A stretch of DNA of 64,000 nt, from contig NZ_JAUSZL010000002.1 in the NCBI RefSeq assembly GCF_030817535.1, positions 6,324,001 to 6,388,000 of the forward strand. Direction: 5' to 3'. This DNA is from Streptomyces sp. V3I8 (lineage in GTDB: Bacteria > Actinomycetota > Actinomycetes > Streptomycetales > Streptomycetaceae). The position numbers were made by a program, and so were the translations under genes. This document shows positions 62,207 through 64,000 of this stretch, in pieces (position 1 is the stretch's first letter; every line of letters begins with the position of its first letter). The notes beneath the pieces were generated by a model that made no database searches, was not told the origin of the DNA, and saw only the letters and a program-made list of their open reading frames with translations.

Positions 62207-63388
62207 ATGCGCACCATCCTGATCACCGGGTCCGGCGGCTCCGGCCGCACCACCGTCGCCGCGGCCACCGCTCTGGCGGCCGCCCGCCGGGGCACCCGCA
62301 CCCTGGTGCTCTCCGCGGACCGCACCGACACCCTCGGCGCCGTCCTCGGCGCCCCCACCGGCGGCACACCGGCCGAGACCGCCCCCGGCCTCACCGCCTG
62401 GCGGCCGGATCCGGCCGAGGGCTTCCGGGCGGACCTCCTCGCGCTCCAGGAGCAGGCCTCCGGCGCCCTCGGCCTGCTGGGCTCGGCCCGCCTGGACGCC
62501 GAGGAGCTCACCCCGCTCCCGGGCGCCGAGGAACTCACCCTGCTGCGTGCCCTGCGCGACGCGGCCGCCTCGGACACCTTCGACCTGCTCGTCGTCGACC
62601 TGCCGCCCGTCCCCCAGGCCCTCGCCCTGCTGGCCCTGCCCGAACAACTGCGCCGCTACCTGCGCCGTCTGCTGCCCGCCGAGCGCCAGGCGGCCCGCGC
62701 CCTGCGCCCCGTCCTCGGTCGCCTGGCCGGTGTGCCGATGCCGACGGAGCGGCTGTACGAGACGGCGGCCCGCTGGGACGTCGAACTGGCCGCGGCCCAG
62801 CTGGCCGTCGAGGACCCGGCGACGACCGTGCGCCTGGTCGCCGAACCCGGCCCGGCCGGCGCCGACGCCGTCCGGACCGCCACCACCGGACTCGCCCTGC
62901 GCGGCCTGCGCACCGACGCCCTGATCGTCAGCCGCGTGCTGCCCGGCACGTCCCCCGACACCTGGCTGGCCGCCCTCGCCGCCCAGCAGCGCAAGGCCGT
63001 CGACGAGTGGCGCGCGGAGCGGAGACGGACGGACGACGTGCACGAGGTGCCGCACCTCGGCCGCGACCCGCGCGGCCCCGAGGACCTGGCCCTGCTCCCA
63101 GTGCCCGCGGCGGGCGACACTCCCGGCCCGCCGCGGTGGCCCGTCGTCGACCGGCTCGCCGACGACGGCGTGCTCGTCTGGCACATCCCGCTCCCCGGCG
63201 CGATACGCGAGGAACTCGACCTCGTCCGGCGCGGGGACGAACTCCTGCTCACCGTCGGGCAGTTCCGCCGGGTCGTCGCGCTGCCCTCCGCCCTGCGCCG
63301 CTGCGCGGTGGCCGGCGCCTCCCTGCGCGAGGGCGAACTGAGGGTCCGGTTCACCCCCGACCCCGAGCTGTGGCCGCGGACACGGTGA
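62207..63388 (+). CDS. ArsA-like ATPase with altered Walker A
   Basis: 393 residues. N-terminal deviant P-loop region GSGGSGRTT (residues 8-16): both lysines of the ArsA/GET3 pattern GKGGVGKTT are replaced (Ser9, Arg14). LVLSADRTDTLGAVLG (switch I) and LLVVDLPPVPQAL (switch II) are retained. Role unknown; ATP hydrolysis may be lost or altered. No ribosome binding site; TACCGT 8 nt upstream. Mtb Rv2184c corresponds by position. Confidence 0.88.
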   Translation: MRTILITGSGGSGRTTVAAATALAAARRGTRTLVLSADRTDTLGAVLGAPTGGTPAETAPGLTAWRPDPAEGFRADLLALQEQASGALGLLGSARLDAEELTPLPGAEELTLLRALRDAAASDTFDLLVVDLPPVPQALALLALPEQLRRYLRRLLPAERQAARALRPVLGRLAGVPMPTERLYETAARWDVELAAAQLAVEDPATTVRLVAEPGPAGADAVRTATTGLALRGLRTDALIVSRVLPGTSPDTWLAALAAQQRKAVDEWRAERRRTDDVHEVPHLGRDPRGPEDLALLPVPAAGDTPGPPRWPVVDRLADDGVLVWHIPLPGAIREELDLVRRGDELLLTVGQFRRVVALPSALRRCAVAGASLREGELRVRFTPDPELWPRTR

Positions 63389-63447
63389 ACGGCATACCCC
63401 CGTTCGGGTAACGTCGAGAGACACAGAGCCGATGCTTGGAGTCCGCC

Positions 63448-63945
63448 ATGAGCGATGAGCGCCCCACGTCCGAAGCCGGGGAGGACGCGCTCGGCAAGGT
63501 GCACGACGAGGAGCACGACGAGGTCCGGGCCACCGACGACGACGCCTGGGCGAAGGCGTGCGCCGAGGACCTCGCCGCGGAGCAGGCCCGCCGCCGCGGC
63601 CAGTACGGCCGCCCGCCCGGCTCGGCCGCCGAGGAACTGCGCAAACTCGTCGACGCCGTCGCCGACAAACTGTCCGGACTGCAGTCACCGCTGCTCGGGG
63701 CGGTCGCCGGCGGCGCCGCCCAGCAGGTGGTCAACCAGGTCGTGCAGCAGGCCAGGGCCGCCGTCGAGCCCGTCATCGAACGCAACCCCGACGTGTTCGA
63801 CCACCTCGCGAGCGCCGGCTCCGAGCTGCTCGCCGCGTACCGCTCCGCCGTCGAGGCGCAGGAACGGCGCTGGACCGCCCGGGACACCGCCGCGCGGCCC
63901 CGGGACGAGGGCACCGGTGGTGCGGAACACATCGACCTGGACTGA
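63448..63945 (+). CDS. DUF5304-like acidic protein, unknown function
   Basis: 165 residues, acidic N terminus (HDEEHDEVRATDDDAWAKACAEDLAAEQARRRGQYG), then a helical region AAEELRKLVDAVADKLSGL...GGAAQQVVNQVVQQARAAVEPVIERN. No catalytic motif. TTGGAG 7 nt before ATG 63448 decides the start; ATG 63436 lacks one. It follows the ArsA-like gene. Confidence 0.8.
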   Translation: MSDERPTSEAGEDALGKVHDEEHDEVRATDDDAWAKACAEDLAAEQARRRGQYGRPPGSAAEELRKLVDAVADKLSGLQSPLLGAVAGGAAQQVVNQVVQQARAAVEPVIERNPDVFDHLASAGSELLAAYRSAVEAQERRWTARDTAARPRDEGTGGAEHIDLD

Positions 63946-63984
63946 AGCCGCTCGGGTACGGTTGGCCATAGCGGGGCTCGACCG

Positions 63985-64000
63985 AAACTGAGGGATTCAT
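63985..64000 (+). other. Ribosome binding site and truncated start of a further gene
   Basis: The window ends CTGAGGGATTCAT: GAGGGA followed by AT at the last bases suits an ATG cut by the edge. In S. coelicolor the glucokinase gene glkA is nearby in this region, but nothing here proves it. Confidence 0.35.

Noticed and set aside
1..64000. tRNA or rRNA genes, insertion sequences, attachment sites
   Set aside because: None recognised; no transposase or integrase reading frame is present.

Overview
The window is a chromosomal core segment of a Streptomyces or close relative. It has very high GC with strong third-position GC bias, GTG/TTG/CTG starts, many apparently leaderless genes, and a gene set and order that match the Streptomyces bc1-aa3 respiratory locus. 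From memory, the same order (adoK-like kinase, ctaC-D-F, ctaE-qcrCAB, trpD, NlpC/P60, PimB-like glycosyltransferase, FadD15-like ligase, SRPBCC, ArsA-like ATPase) is shared with Mycobacterium tuberculosis Rv2182c-Rv2204c. No phage, transposase, CRISPR array, tRNA or rRNA was seen.

Layout. 1-3.9 kb: end of a PGRP-type amidase, a small membrane protein, a DUF4240 protein, an SDR oxidoreductase and a WYL regulator. 3.9-13 kb: central metabolism (aceE, a FadR-type GntR regulator, sucB, lpdA, pepA), all on the minus strand. 13-21 kb: scattered cobalamin genes (frameshifted cobS, cobT, a cobU fusion) among membrane, lysyltransferase-like and methyltransferase genes. 21-26 kb: methyltransferase, DUF3043, the envelope-stress genes pspA-pspAA and a NarL-type two-component pair. 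26-34.6 kb: RND transporter, nadA, erpA, a large anchored extracellular protein and a PfkB kinase. 34.6-46 kb: a cysteine desulfurase-TusA fusion, ctaC-ctaD-ctaF, an L,D-transpeptidase, an orphan receiver, then ctaE-qcrC-qcrA-qcrB. 46-49 kb: trpD, then a SAM-IV riboswitch and a 6-codon leader ORF ahead of a second cysteine desulfurase-like enzyme. 49-64 kb: stand-alone AsnC-type domain, rhomboid protease, zinc-ribbon protein, NYN protein, two NlpC/P60 hydrolases, lipoprotein metallopeptidase, two glycosyltransferases, acyl-CoA ligase, phosphoesterase, SRPBCC protein, ArsA-like ATPase, a DUF5304-like protein, and the ribosome binding site of a further gene at the edge.

How the genes work together. 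AceE, SucB and Lpd supply the 2-oxoacid dehydrogenase complexes, and the electrons they release reach oxygen through QcrCAB and CtaCDEF. ErpA and the desulfurases serve iron-sulfur and sulfur supply. NadA makes NAD precursors. The NlpC/P60, L,D-transpeptidase, PimB-like and PSP genes maintain the cell envelope.

Most striking points: single-base frameshifts in qcrC and cobS (possibly sequence errors); a perfect palindrome lying on the -10 box of the ctaE-qcrCAB promoter; the SAM-IV riboswitch with its mini-ORF; a family of about 16 copies of a GC-rich intergenic repeat that often forms inverted pairs; and matching TGATCGATCA palindromes before aceE and lpdA.
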